64,000 nucleotides of DNA from Paenibacillus dendritiformis (GTDB lineage Bacteria > Bacillota > Bacilli > Paenibacillales > Paenibacillaceae): positions 3,968,501 to 4,032,500 of the forward strand of contig NZ_AP025344.1 in the NCBI RefSeq assembly GCF_021654795.1, written 5' to 3'. This document shows positions 1-8,748 of this stretch, one piece after another. The stretch's first letter is position 1. The number at the start of each line of letters is the position of its first letter. A program made the translations under genes and the position numbers. The notes under the pieces were generated by a model that was given only the letters and a program-made list of their open reading frames with translations, was not told the origin of the DNA and did no database searches.

Positions 1-627
1 GTTCAACGGGTAATGAGAATGCCCGGAGAACGTAATGACCTGAGGATATGGATCCAGCGCGGCCATCAGCTCGCCGATATTTTCCAGGATGCCCCATTCC
101 TGGCTGCCGTACACCGTGTCCTTCAGATGCTGATGAAGGAAGACGAAGATCGGCCGTTCAGGCGCATCGGCGGCCGCTTCCTCCAGCTGCCGCTTGAGCC
201 ATTCGATCTGTTCGAGGGAGAAGTAGCCATGGGTCGGCTTATCCTCTGTCGCCAGCACGATAAAATGATAGCCCTGGATAACGCGGTGATAGTACATCGC
301 CTCCATGCCTGTCATATCCAGAAAGCGCGCTTGCGCTTCCTTCGCCGGCAGATCGTTCCAATAATCATGATTTCCGATCGCAATAAGCAATTCCGCTCCG
401 TCCTGCTTATGCTTGCGAAGCGTATCCATATGGCGCTCATATTCCTCAATGGTGCCATTGTTCGTCAGGTCGCCCACGATGACGAAGGCGTCCTGCTGCG
501 GCGCGCGCGCATTCAAGTACCGCAGCGCTTGCTCGTACCTATGGATAGACTCGTCGCCCGTCGGCGCGATATGCACATCGCTTATGACCGGGAAGACGAG
601 ACGAGGGGTAGATTGAACAGCTGCCAT
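1..627 (-). CDS. Calcineurin-like metallophosphoesterase (3' end cut by window edge)
   Basis: 209 codons are visible and the frame runs off the left edge, so the C-terminus is missing. The reverse-strand translation shows the metallophosphoesterase blocks in order: a DVH near residue 18, GDLTNNG near 55, GNHD near 90 and FSGHSH at the visible end. These residues normally bind a dinuclear metal centre. The ATG at 627 is preceded by AAGGAG about 10 nt upstream. The substrate cannot be told; the family includes cyclic-nucleotide, nucleotide and phospholipid phosphoesterases. No signal peptide is seen, so a cytoplasmic enzyme is likely. The neighbour to the right is non-coding. Confidence 0.88.
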   Translation of the reverse strand, partial: MAAVQSTPRLVFPVISDVHIAPTGDESIHRYEQALRYLNARAPQQDAFVIVGDLTNNGTIEEYERHMDTLRKHKQDGAELLIAIGNHDYWNDLPAKEAQARFLDMTGMEAMYYHRVIQGYHFIVLATEDKPTHGYFSLEQIEWLKRQLEEAAADAPERPIFVFLHQHLKDTVYGSQEWGILENIGELMAALDPYPQVITFSGHSHYPLN

Positions 628-898
628 CAGACGTTCAGCTCCTTTTTGTTCAACGCTGGTTCAGCTTCAGTCTACTCCTTTCTTGTCCCGTTGAATATGG
701 ATTTTTGCTGCCTAACGCATAGAAATTCGGAACTCCCTGTGCCGTGCGGCTGCAAAAAAGGTAGCTGCCCCATAGGCAGCGCGCAACGGTGAGGGGCAAG
801 AAGGACGGCAGAGAATATAAAGACGGGAAAAGCGGCGGAATATGGACAAGGCAGTGAAACGAGGCACTGGGATGAGGCACTGCGACGAGCTAGTTAAA

Positions 899-1620
899 TA
901 AAATCCTGCGTGAATACAGTAATTTACGCTTTTTAAACCGATATTTTAGAAATTGCTGCAAAAACCAGGCTGTTGAGAAACCACTGTTTTTTACGAAGGG
1001 GTGGAGATGGTCCATTTTCCTCATCCAGACATTGGCTCTCAGCGCGTCTTAAATCGAGTTTTTTACCGGGAGAAGAGATCCATCGCAGGTGAAAAGTCCC
1101 ATAAACTGCTCATTGCCCTGATTGGATGCTGGGGGGTATCATCGCCTTCAGGAAGCATTATCGGCCTGCTGGAAGCATCGTTGCCTCCTGGGGCTTGGAC
1201 GTGCGGAGGAAATTGCTGCTATTTTACAGGAATTTCGGCTTCATGAGTCCACCTCCCGGGGAAATGCTGCAAATCTACATCATTTTAGGCCTTTTTGCTT
1301 CAAGCCGATGCGAAACCGGGGAAATTCCTGTCATTTTGCAGGATTCCCTTTCTGGAAAAGTCGTCCCTATCGAATTGCTGTATTTATGCAGGATTTCGCT
1401 TACCGAATCGGCGTGTCCCAGGAAATGGCGCCGTTTTCAGGCCGGTGGAATTATCCATTTTCCTACTCATAACTTCTTTCTCAACAGCCTGAAAAACGCC
1501 TTATTTTCGCCGTTTTTTGCTTTGCCTCCATTGTAAAGGTGAAAATTGATGCCGTTGTGCAGGATTTTCGGCAACGAACGAAACGCCGTTAGGGAATATT
1601 GTAATTTTGCAGTTTCTCGG
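899..1620. repeat. Array of degenerate ~27-bp repeats with 50-60 bp spacing
   Basis: Copies resemble GAAATTGCTG, then 6-8 AT-rich bases, then GCAGGATTTC. The unit is itself an imperfect palindrome. I see copies starting near 949, 1209, 1261, 1321, 1371, 1421, 1541 and 1592, plus one in opposite orientation at 899-925. From 1209 to 1421 the steps are 52, 60, 50 and 50 bp; a decayed copy may sit near 1490. Copies differ too much for a CRISPR array. Similar sequence was not noticed elsewhere in the window. Confidence 0.55.
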
Positions 1621-1643
1621 CAAGTCGAGCTTGGAGAATGAGA

Positions 1644-1687
1644 GGGGCTGTCTCACTCTAGCTAAAAATAACTTCGGAGACAGCCCC
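1644..1687 (-). terminator. Inverted repeat after the BceB-type gene
   Basis: An 11-bp perfect stem (GGGGCTGTCTC / GAGACAGCCCC) encloses a 22-nt loop and lies 13 nt past the stop codon at 1700. On the minus strand the stem is followed by a pyrimidine-rich stretch, not a clean T run. A terminator is likely, but it is not canonical. Confidence 0.5.
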
Positions 1688-1699
1688 TTGCGGATCGGG

Positions 1700-3586
1700 T
1701 TAGATGACTTTTTTGAGCTTGCGCACATAGTTCGCGCGGATAAAGATGAAGTAGATCACTTGAATCGCCAGGAACGAACCAAGGACAATCGCGGATTCCT
1801 TCACCAGACTCATGCCGAACGTGTTCTGCAGCGAGTTCAGCGCGACAGCGCCGTGTACGATAGCGACGACAATCGGAACGAAGAACAACAGCCCAATCTG
1901 GGTGGACACAATCTTCGACAGTTCCCCTTCCGTCAGTCCCAGCTTGCTGATGGCCCGGTACTGCACCGTATCCTGATCCAGATCGGAATACAAGCGCAAG
2001 TACAGGAAGCTGCCGGCGGCGACGAAAAATACCGCCCCGATGAACAGTCCGGATAAATAAATCTGGCCGAAGCCCTGGTTCACATCGTTCAGCATCAGCG
2101 CTCTGGAACTGAATAAATAATTGCCGGCCGGGTCGCCCAATTGCTTCTTCAGCTGCTTCGCCACGGCCAGCGTCGATTGCCAGTCCTCAATCAGATACGT
2201 ATAAATCATGTCATCTCTCTCGGATGCCGGCAAGCTCTGGAACGCCGCGTCGGACAAGACGATGACTTTGCGCCCGCCCGCATTTTGGGTGATCGCTTCC
2301 GGCATCGCTTCATTGGCCGTCACCGCGAACGTCTGGTCCGCACCGAATGCAACCGACGTTTCCTCGCTTTTCTCCTGCTCGATGTTCATCGGATTGACCT
2401 GATAGAACAGATGCGCTTCCTCGTCGCGCAGGGCGAGATTTGTCTTCATCAGCTGATTATAGTCGGACACGCGAATCACCTGATAGGACTTCTCCGTTTT
2501 CGTATCCTCGGCGAACTTCGCCGGGAAGACGACAGCCTCGTAGCTGATTCCCGCCTTGTTCAACGACTGCTCGATCAGCTCGGCATGCTTCGCCTCCAGC
2601 TTGTTGCCCGAATGCGATTCGTATCTCATGACCGGAGATCCGGATGTCGCCATATTGGTGAACACGGCCTTCAGGCCGACGAGCGTGCCGATCGCCGTGA
2701 AGGCGACCGTCGAGATAATGGCGACGAGGAAGAACATGCGGGCATTGTCCTTCATTCGGTAAGCCAGATCCGACAATGTAATCAGATTGGTGCCGCGGCG
2801 GTACAATTTTTTGGTCTTCAATCGGTTAATCATGTACACGCTAAGCTGCGTGAACAGGAAGTACGTCCCGATACTGACGACCGTGGCGACAGGCAGCAGC
2901 GCGAAAATGACGAGTACGCCTTTGACCCACATGGCAACGCCGTAGCCTAACGCCAGCAGGAAGACCGCGAGGAACGCAAGCCAGCGGGACGCCTTCGGCT
3001 CCGGCTTCGGCTTCATCGTTCCCTTCAGCAGGTCGATAAGCGAGCTGCTGCGCAGAATCGTCGCGGTGAACAGCGAGATGATCAGGAACAGCAGCACGAA
3101 TGCCCCGCCCGACAGCGCGATCGCCTTCACCGGGAAGTAGAACGGGAGCGGCTGTTCCAGGTTCAGAACCGAGGAGCTCATCAGGAGCAGCCATTTCGAC
3201 AAGGCGAGACCCGCTCCGATGCCGGATAGGGTTGCGCCCAGGCCGATTACAATATTTTCCGTAAAGACGAGCCGTCTCAGCTGCATATCGGACATGCCGT
3301 GCATGATGCAGATGCCGAATTCTTTTTTGCGGGATTTCAAGAACGAACTCATCGAATATAAAATGAAGAAAAACGTAAACAGATAGATGATATATTGGGC
3401 GACATCCATTCCCGCTTGCGCGCCCGCGCCGTAATTGCCGTTGCCGCTGAAATCGAGCGCCGGATGAAGCGCCAGCATCGAATAGACGAAAAAGATCATG
3501 ACGGAGAACGCGCAGCTGAAGAAATAGCCCGCGTACAGCCGTTTGTTGCGAAATACGTTTTTAAGCGCGAACTGGCGAATATTCAT
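1700..3586 (-). CDS. BceB-type ABC transporter permease (FtsX family)
   Basis: At 628 residues it has the length and layout of BceB/VraE permeases. One membrane helix at the N-terminus is followed by a helix cluster (about 55-260), two more helices near 285, a large extracytoplasmic domain of about 200 residues (about 320-520), and three C-terminal helices. This family works with a BceA-like ATPase to remove or sense cell-wall-active peptides such as bacitracin, and the large domain contacts the peptide-lipid complex. Its start overlaps the ATPase gene by 26 nt, so the two are surely co-translated. No BceRS two-component pair lies beside it in this window, so regulation may come from elsewhere. 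The substrate is unknown. Confidence 0.88.
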   Translation of the reverse strand: MNIRQFALKNVFRNKRLYAGYFFSCAFSVMIFFVYSMLALHPALDFSGNGNYGAGAQAGMDVAQYIIYLFTFFFILYSMSSFLKSRKKEFGICIMHGMSDMQLRRLVFTENIVIGLGATLSGIGAGLALSKWLLLMSSSVLNLEQPLPFYFPVKAIALSGGAFVLLFLIISLFTATILRSSSLIDLLKGTMKPKPEPKASRWLAFLAVFLLALGYGVAMWVKGVLVIFALLPVATVVSIGTYFLFTQLSVYMINRLKTKKLYRRGTNLITLSDLAYRMKDNARMFFLVAIISTVAFTAIGTLVGLKAVFTNMATSGSPVMRYESHSGNKLEAKHAELIEQSLNKAGISYEAVVFPAKFAEDTKTEKSYQVIRVSDYNQLMKTNLALRDEEAHLFYQVNPMNIEQEKSEETSVAFGADQTFAVTANEAMPEAITQNAGGRKVIVLSDAAFQSLPASERDDMIYTYLIEDWQSTLAVAKQLKKQLGDPAGNYLFSSRALMLNDVNQGFGQIYLSGLFIGAVFFVAAGSFLYLRLYSDLDQDTVQYRAISKLGLTEGELSKIVSTQIGLLFFVPIVVAIVHGAVALNSLQNTFGMSLVKESAIVLGSFLAIQVIYFIFIRANYVRKLKKVI

Positions 3587-4325
3587 CCCGCGTGCCTCCT
3601 ATTGATGACAAGATATCCATGATGCCCTGGAAAAAGATCTGGCGGCTTCCCGTCTTGTGCAGTTCCTGATACAGCGTGCCGTCCTTGATGAAGATGACCC
3701 GGTCGCAGTAGCTTGCCGCCTGCGCGTCATGCGTAACCATCATCATCGTCACGCCCTCTTCCTTGTTCAATCTTTCCAGCGTCTGCAGCACGTCCTGGGC
3801 GGATTTGGAATCGAGGTTCCCTGTCGGCTCGTCGGCCAGAATCAGCTTCGGCTGGTGGATGACCGCCCGCGCGATCGCCGTGCGCTGGCATTGGCCGCCG
3901 GAGATCTCGTACGTCCGCTTGTTGAGGATGCTCGTAATCCCGAGCTTCTCCGCAATCGCGTTCACCCGTGCATCCTGCTCCTTGATGCCGATGCCGTCCA
4001 GGGCAAGCGGGAAAATAATGTTCTCCTTGACCGTCAGCGTCTGCAGCAGGTTGAAATCCTGGAACACGAAGCCGAGCTCGCGCCGGCGGAACAGCGCCAG
4101 CTTCCGCTTGCTCAGCTTGTTCATCTGCTCATTGCCGACATAGACTTCGCCGGAGGTCGGCTTGTCTATCGTGGAGACGACGTTCATCAGCGTCGTCTTG
4201 CCGCTCCCGGACGGCCCCATCACGCCGACGAATTCCCCCGTGTTCACCTTCAGATTCAAATTGGTCAGCGCCTGATAGGACTGCTTGCCTTCATATACTT
4301 TGGATACGTTCCTAACTTCCAGCAT
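3561..4325 (-). CDS. BceA-type ABC transporter ATP-binding protein
   Basis: A 254-residue ATPase with Walker A GPSGSGKT (about residues 38-45), Q-loop VFQDFNLL, signature ISGGQCQRTAIARA, Walker B LILADEPTGNLDS and switch H in MMVTHDAQAA. Signature and spacing match the LolD/MacB/BceA group that powers FtsX-type permeases. It overlaps the permease gene downstream by 26 nt. The C-terminal extension after the switch region is longer than in a minimal LolD-type ATPase. It probably energises resistance to an antimicrobial peptide. A direct link to the biosynthetic cluster 6.5 kb away is possible but not shown. Confidence 0.92.
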   Translation of the reverse strand: MLEVRNVSKVYEGKQSYQALTNLNLKVNTGEFVGVMGPSGSGKTTLMNVVSTIDKPTSGEVYVGNEQMNKLSKRKLALFRRRELGFVFQDFNLLQTLTVKENIIFPLALDGIGIKEQDARVNAIAEKLGITSILNKRTYEISGGQCQRTAIARAVIHQPKLILADEPTGNLDSKSAQDVLQTLERLNKEEGVTMMMVTHDAQAASYCDRVIFIKDGTLYQELHKTGSRQIFFQGIMDILSSIGGTRDEYSPVRA

Positions 4326-4458
4326 GGGTAACTTGCACGCTCCTTCGCAATCGTTTTGTTGCTTTTACTGTAAGCCGAAACGGGGAATCGAGCCATTCTT
4401 CTTCCTTACGCCAAGCTTTCGTTATTGTAACAATTCCCTGTCACCCTATTTCTTCAAC

Positions 4459-4491
4459 AAAAAAGAGCATGTCTCTCGCATGGACATGCTC
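4459..4491 (-). terminator. Rho-independent terminator
   Basis: On the minus strand a 9-bp stem (GAGCATGTC / GACATGCTC) with a 9-nt loop is followed directly by TTTTTTG. It ends the small lipoprotein gene 45 nt upstream and separates it from the BceAB-type pair. Confidence 0.85.
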
Positions 4492-4535
4492 CTTCTGGCA
4501 AGGATATTTGCGCCTCGTCGAGGAAGAGCCGCTCT

Positions 4536-4895
4536 TTATCTGTCCTTCCGCTTCGATCGGGTGAGCGACAAGCCGCCGAATCCGCCGAGCAGGGCAAGGT
4601 AGAAGCCGAGATCATACCACCACCCGGTATTGTTCCCTTCATAGATGCGATATTCGCCGTTGATCGCACCGAGGATCAGCGAGATTGGAGCAATCCAGCC
4701 GTGCCAGATGCCCCAGAAGAAGCCTGCCGGCTTCGCGGGCGTATAGGTCCCGTCTCCCGGCACGCACCCGCTCAGCATGCCCGTCAGGAGCAAGAGCAGG
4801 ACAACCGTTCCCACGGCTCTTCCTGCGCTTCTTCTCCCCGCTGCCCGGCGCAGCCGGCTCGTCTGCCGCCCTGCCTGTTCTGATGCTTTCATCAT
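4536..4895 (-). CDS. Small putative membrane lipoprotein of unknown function
   Basis: 119 residues. A basic N-terminus (residues 1-28) leads into a hydrophobic signal helix ending in a lipobox-like LSGC (Cys about residue 44). The mature part is rich in W, G and Y: GFFWGIWHGWIAPISLI, then NTGWWYDLGFYLALLGGFGG, which looks like a second membrane helix with a basic KRKDR end. GGAGG lies 5 nt before the ATG at 4895; the ATG at 4892 is also possible. It has its own terminator. I recall similar unnamed proteins in Bacilli but know no function. Confidence 0.7.
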   Translation of the reverse strand: MMKASEQAGRQTSRLRRAAGRRSAGRAVGTVVLLLLLTGMLSGCVPGDGTYTPAKPAGFFWGIWHGWIAPISLILGAINGEYRIYEGNNTGWWYDLGFYLALLGGFGGLSLTRSKRKDR

Positions 4896-5059
4896 TCATT
4901 CCTCCCGTCGCATCATCATGCTTATGTTCCTCTCTTTATTCTTATGTTCCCCTTTCGGGCCGCAGCCGAATCAACGGCATGGGAGTGCCTTCTGCCCTCG
5001 AGTCAGACGGCCGGGAACCGGGGGGCCGCACATCGCCAATCCAAAAACCGTTCCAGTCA

Positions 5060-5088
5060 TTGCTTTTGCTCCTAGCGTGTGGTATGCT
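5060..5088 (+). promoter_or_regulatory. Likely sigma-A promoter of helD
   Basis: TTGCTT (5060-5065) and TATGCT (5083-5088) are separated by exactly 17 bp. Transcription would start near 5095, about 40 nt before the helD start codon. Confidence 0.5.
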
Positions 5089-5136
5089 AGGTTCCCATTT
5101 TCCAGCAATATGATCATTCTTAGGAGGTAACTGAAA

Positions 5137-7311
5137 GTGACTGACACGTTTCAAAGTGCCTATCAAGAAGAGCAGCACCATCTTGATGCGACACTCCGGG
5201 AGATCCGGAAGCAGTATGAAGCACTGCGGCAAGTTCCCGTCTATAAGGGAGATGACTTTACCGAGCAAGTATTGGAAGACAATCGCGAGCAGCGCCGGCA
5301 GAAGCTGCAGCGGGCTGCCCGCGAGCCTTATTTCGGGCGCCTCGACGTCCGCGAAGGAAGCCGCGAACAGGTGATTCCGCTCTACATCGGGAAGCAGGGA
5401 GTCGACGCCGGCGAGAGGCGGGAGCAGGAAGCCTCCACGCCGGGCGCGGATTCCTATCCGCTCGTCATCGATTGGCGCGCTCCCGTCGCCAGCCTGTTCT
5501 ACTCCTTCACGGGCGGATTGGAGCCCGCATCCTATGAGGCGCCGGAGGGGACGATGACGGCGGAGGTTCACTTGAAGCGGAATCTTGTCATCCGCAACGA
5601 ACAGCTCCTGCGGGTAGTCGATACGTTCGACCGCGAGCAGGGAGAGGAGAGCGTGACCGACGAATTCCTCGTCTACCGCTTGGGCGAGAACAAGGATAAC
5701 AAGCTGCGCGACATTGTCTCGACCATTCAATCCGAGCAGGATGCGATTATCCGCGCGCCGAAGAACAAGGCGCTATTCATCCAAGGGGTCGCGGGCAGCG
5801 GCAAGACGACCGTCGCCCTGCATCGGCTCGCCTACTTGCTCTATCAGTATCAGGATCAGATTCATGCCGAGCGCATGATTATTTTTGCGCCGAACCGCAT
5901 GTTCCTCGACTATATCGGGGAAGTGCTGCCCGAACTGGGCGTCGGCAATATCCAGCAGCGCACCTTCGCCGATTGGGCGCTGGAGCTGATCGGGCTGGAG
6001 GAACGCGTGCAGCTCGCCTCGCCGATGGACGAGATCGAACAATGGTACGGCTCCCTCGCGGAGCGGCCGCTCGACAGCAGCGGCAGCCCGGGACGCTTCA
6101 AGGGCTCGCTGGAATGGATGCGGCGGCTGGACGAGTTCGTCCGGCATTGGGTGGAGCGGGCGATACCGGAAGAAGACTTCATCCCATGGGAAGGCGGCTT
6201 GCTTCCGCACGCGACGATCGCGCACTGGTTCCGGCAGGAGTACCGCTCCTATGAACCGGCCAAGCGGCTGGAGCGCGTGGCGGCCCGCATGCAGCGCTGG
6301 CTGGAGATGGAGCTGAAGCAGGAGCCGATCAGATCCCGCCAGCAGGAGAAGAAGCGCAAAGGCTCCGCCAAATTGAAAGCGTATCTGAAGCGCTGGTCCA
6401 AAGCGGAGGTCATGGAAGTGTACAAGCAGCTCCTCCAGGACGATGCGTATGCCGGCCACCTCCCGTCCGCCGTAAGGAAGCAGACGCTGGCGAGCTTGAA
6501 GCGCGGCATCGTAAGGCAGGAGGATGTGGCTACGCTCGTCTGTCTCCACCTGCTGCTTCATGGCGTGAGTTCCGGCCAGCGGTTCGATCACGTCGTCATC
6601 GACGAAGCGCAGGACTTCTCTCCGCTTCAGGTCGCCCTGCTCGACCGGCTCGCGAAGAGCCACTCGTTCACGATCTTGGGCGACCTGTCCCAGGGCATTC
6701 ACGCCTATGCCGGCATCGAAGACTGGCAGGAGATGCGCAGCGCCTTCGCCGGCGAAGATACGGCCTATCACGCCTTGACGCGAAGCTACCGTTCCACGAT
6801 GGAGATTATCCACTTCGCCAACGCCATCCTGAAGCGCGGCGTGAAGACGACCATGCTCGCCGAGCCGGTATTCCGCAGCGGGAACAAGGTCCGCATACGG
6901 CATATGGCCCCCGGGCAGACCGCTTCCTGGGCGGCCGGCGAACTGGAGCGCCACCGGGAGCAGGGCTACCAGACGACGGCGATTCTGACCCGCACGACGG
7001 AGGAAGCGCGCGAATGGCACGAGCGGCTGCGGACGCTGGGTGCCGAAGCGCATCTCATCGACGGCCGGCAGCAGCAATATTCGGGCGGCATCTCGGTCCT
7101 TCCGGTCTATCTGTCGAAAGGGCTTGAGTTCGATGCCGTCATTCTGCTCCATGCCAATGACACCCATTACGGCATGAGCCCGTTGGAAGCGCGGCTGATG
7201 TATGTCGGCTGCACGCGCGCGCTCCATCAGCTGACCCTGTGCGTGGATGGCGTCATCAGCCCGCTGCTTCCGCAGTCGGATGATGAATGGACCATGCATG
7301 AGCATTCGTAA
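5137..7311 (+). CDS. helD: HelD-like RNA polymerase recycling motor (UvrD/Rep-family ATPase)
   Basis: A 724-residue superfamily 1 helicase-like protein, near the length of Bacillus HelD. An N-terminal coiled coil (first ~90 residues) would enter the RNA polymerase secondary channel. Walker A GVAGSGKTTVALHRLAYLLY lies near residue 217, Walker B VIDEAQDFSPLQ near 487, then LGDLSQGIH, LTRSYRST, YLSKGLEFDAVIL and YVGCTRALHQL follow as motifs III to VI. HelD removes stalled RNA polymerase from DNA using ATP; some relatives give rifamycin tolerance. The GTG start is set by AGGAGGT 8 nt upstream. The gene is monocistronic, with a promoter before it and a hairpin after it. Confidence 0.9.
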   Translation: MTDTFQSAYQEEQHHLDATLREIRKQYEALRQVPVYKGDDFTEQVLEDNREQRRQKLQRAAREPYFGRLDVREGSREQVIPLYIGKQGVDAGERREQEASTPGADSYPLVIDWRAPVASLFYSFTGGLEPASYEAPEGTMTAEVHLKRNLVIRNEQLLRVVDTFDREQGEESVTDEFLVYRLGENKDNKLRDIVSTIQSEQDAIIRAPKNKALFIQGVAGSGKTTVALHRLAYLLYQYQDQIHAERMIIFAPNRMFLDYIGEVLPELGVGNIQQRTFADWALELIGLEERVQLASPMDEIEQWYGSLAERPLDSSGSPGRFKGSLEWMRRLDEFVRHWVERAIPEEDFIPWEGGLLPHATIAHWFRQEYRSYEPAKRLERVAARMQRWLEMELKQEPIRSRQQEKKRKGSAKLKAYLKRWSKAEVMEVYKQLLQDDAYAGHLPSAVRKQTLASLKRGIVRQEDVATLVCLHLLLHGVSSGQRFDHVVIDEAQDFSPLQVALLDRLAKSHSFTILGDLSQGIHAYAGIEDWQEMRSAFAGEDTAYHALTRSYRSTMEIIHFANAILKRGVKTTMLAEPVFRSGNKVRIRHMAPGQTASWAAGELERHREQGYQTTAILTRTTEEAREWHERLRTLGAEAHLIDGRQQQYSGGISVLPVYLSKGLEFDAVILLHANDTHYGMSPLEARLMYVGCTRALHQLTLCVDGVISPLLPQSDDEWTMHEHS

Positions 7312-7368
7312 TCAAGCGCAGAGGCCGCACCGCAAGGAGACGGTTGCGCGCTCGCGGGCCGGCCTTAG

Positions 7369-7400
7369 ACAGCCAAGAGCTATCCAACGCTCTTGGCTGT
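7369..7400. terminator. Hairpin between convergent genes
   Basis: A 12-bp perfect stem (ACAGCCAAGAGC / GCTCTTGGCTGT) with an 8-nt loop lies between the ends of helD and the leftward kinase gene. The T-rich tail is weak on both sides, but the position suits a shared bidirectional terminator. Confidence 0.65.
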
Positions 7401-7429
7401 TCTGCATTAGCCGGGCATGCTATCGGCGG

Positions 7430-8692
7430 CTACCGGAACAGCCTCACCTGCTTGAACTGCAGCACGCAGGTCGTCCCTTCATCCGGCCGGCTGTAGTAGG
7501 ATACTTTGCCGTTCATCGCCTTCATCAATCCGATGACGACCATCAGCCCCAAGCCGGTCCCCTTCTCCTTCGTCGTATAGAACGGCATGCCGATGCGCTT
7601 GATCTGACTCTCGCTCATGCCGACCCCGGTATCCTTGATGTGAATGTGGACGCCTTCGTTGTCGGACCATGTCGTCACGGTCAGCTCGCCGCCGCTTGGC
7701 ATCGATTCGACGGCATTCTTCATAATGTTCAGCAGACATTGCTGCAGCTTTTTCGATTCTCCCGACACATAGCGCGGGCATTTGGTCAGATGCTGGGTGT
7801 TCACCTTCACCTCGGACAAGGCGCACAGCGGCGCGATCATGGCGACGACATCATCCACCTCCTTCTGAACGTGAAGCGGCCGCGCCAGCTCGACGACAGG
7901 CTTGGCGTAGTTCAAATAATCGGTGATGATCGCATTTGCCTGCTCGATTCCCGCTACGGCGTGGCGGTGATAGTTCTCGAATTGCTCGGGGGTGAGATTC
8001 TCCTTCGTCATCAGTTGGAGAAAGCCTTGGGATGTGGTAAGAGGGTTGCGAATCTCATGGGAGATGGATGCGGCGAGCTGGCCCACGACCTGATACTTCT
8101 CGGCGCGGAACAGCTCTTCCCGCATTTTTTCCTGATTTTTGACATGATGATAAATATAGCTGACGTACATGGCCGACAAATACGTGCCGACCACCGCCAC
8201 TCCCGCATCGACGCCGGTCAGGTGCCGCCACTGCGTGAAGCATAGCAAATACCCGAGCAAATAGGTCGTCGTCAAGGTGACGGCCAGCAGGCAAATCTGC
8301 CAATAGGTGCTTTGAAGCACATGACGGTAGTGAAAATAAAGGCCCATCACGAGCAGCAGCGTCGAGCCGACGGCGGTCGCCAGCACATTCTCTCCCAGCA
8401 GCAGCACGGTGCACAGATTGAAGGCAAGCCAAGTGACGATCCCCGGCAAAAACCCTTCGAACAGCGCCGCCAGCGTCAGCGAGATCGGCGTAAGGTGAAC
8501 GCCGTACACGAACGGATGAATCTTCTCATAGCGAATATAGAAATACGTAAGCACCAGTAAAATGCCGATGAACAGCATCTTTCTCCGATAATTGGCAAAC
8601 ATGAACTGCGGGGTGATCAGCAAAAACATCAGACAGGCGGACATAATATACAGCAGTCCCCTGAATTCCTGGGATAGTATCGAATCGATCAA
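7430..8692 (-). CDS. Membrane sensor histidine kinase, KinB-like
   Basis: The N-terminal ~190 residues form about six membrane helices with almost no extracellular domain. Then come an H box ISHEIRNPLTTSQGF, N box LLNIMKNAVESMPSGG, G1 DTGVGM, F box PFYTTKEKGTGLGL and a C-terminal ATPase fold. This is the layout of B. subtilis KinB, which feeds the sporulation phosphorelay; no response regulator lies next to it, as expected for an orphan phosphorelay kinase. I chose the TTG at 8692 because AAAGGA lies about 10 nt upstream. An ATG at 8725 is open in frame but has no clear ribosome binding site. The sporulation role is inferred from architecture only. Confidence 0.85.
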   Translation of the reverse strand: MIDSILSQEFRGLLYIMSACLMFLLITPQFMFANYRRKMLFIGILLVLTYFYIRYEKIHPFVYGVHLTPISLTLAALFEGFLPGIVTWLAFNLCTVLLLGENVLATAVGSTLLLVMGLYFHYRHVLQSTYWQICLLAVTLTTTYLLGYLLCFTQWRHLTGVDAGVAVVGTYLSAMYVSYIYHHVKNQEKMREELFRAEKYQVVGQLAASISHEIRNPLTTSQGFLQLMTKENLTPEQFENYHRHAVAGIEQANAIITDYLNYAKPVVELARPLHVQKEVDDVVAMIAPLCALSEVKVNTQHLTKCPRYVSGESKKLQQCLLNIMKNAVESMPSGGELTVTTWSDNEGVHIHIKDTGVGMSESQIKRIGMPFYTTKEKGTGLGLMVVIGLMKAMNGKVSYYSRPDEGTTCVLQFKQVRLFR

Positions 8693-8748
8693 AGTTAACC
8701 GTTCCTTTCCGAACGTAGTAGCCATTCGCCGTACACGCGAAAAGCGAG

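Larger units (their letters stand above)
628..1699. other. 1.07-kb region without a recognisable gene
   Basis: No frame here gives a recognisable protein; the short open frames contain no family motifs. The region holds a small GC-rich hairpin at 764-780 (GCTGCC/GGCAGC, followed by six T six bases later on the minus strand), a family of degenerate repeats (899-1620) and a strong inverted repeat next to the transporter gene (1644-1687). Confidence 0.6.

Noticed and set aside
650..880. 76-codon minus-strand open frame upstream of the metallophosphoesterase
   Set aside because: It is low in recognisable features, contains a GC-rich hairpin and has no ribosome binding site.
899..1620. Possible CRISPR array (repeated units with 50-60 bp period)
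   Set aside because: The units are too degenerate, one is inverted, spacing varies, and no cas gene is in the window.
5773..7305. Long minus-strand open frame (510 codons) opposite helD
   Set aside because: It is a shadow of the GC-rich helicase gene; the plus-strand frame carries all helicase motifs and the opposite frame has none.
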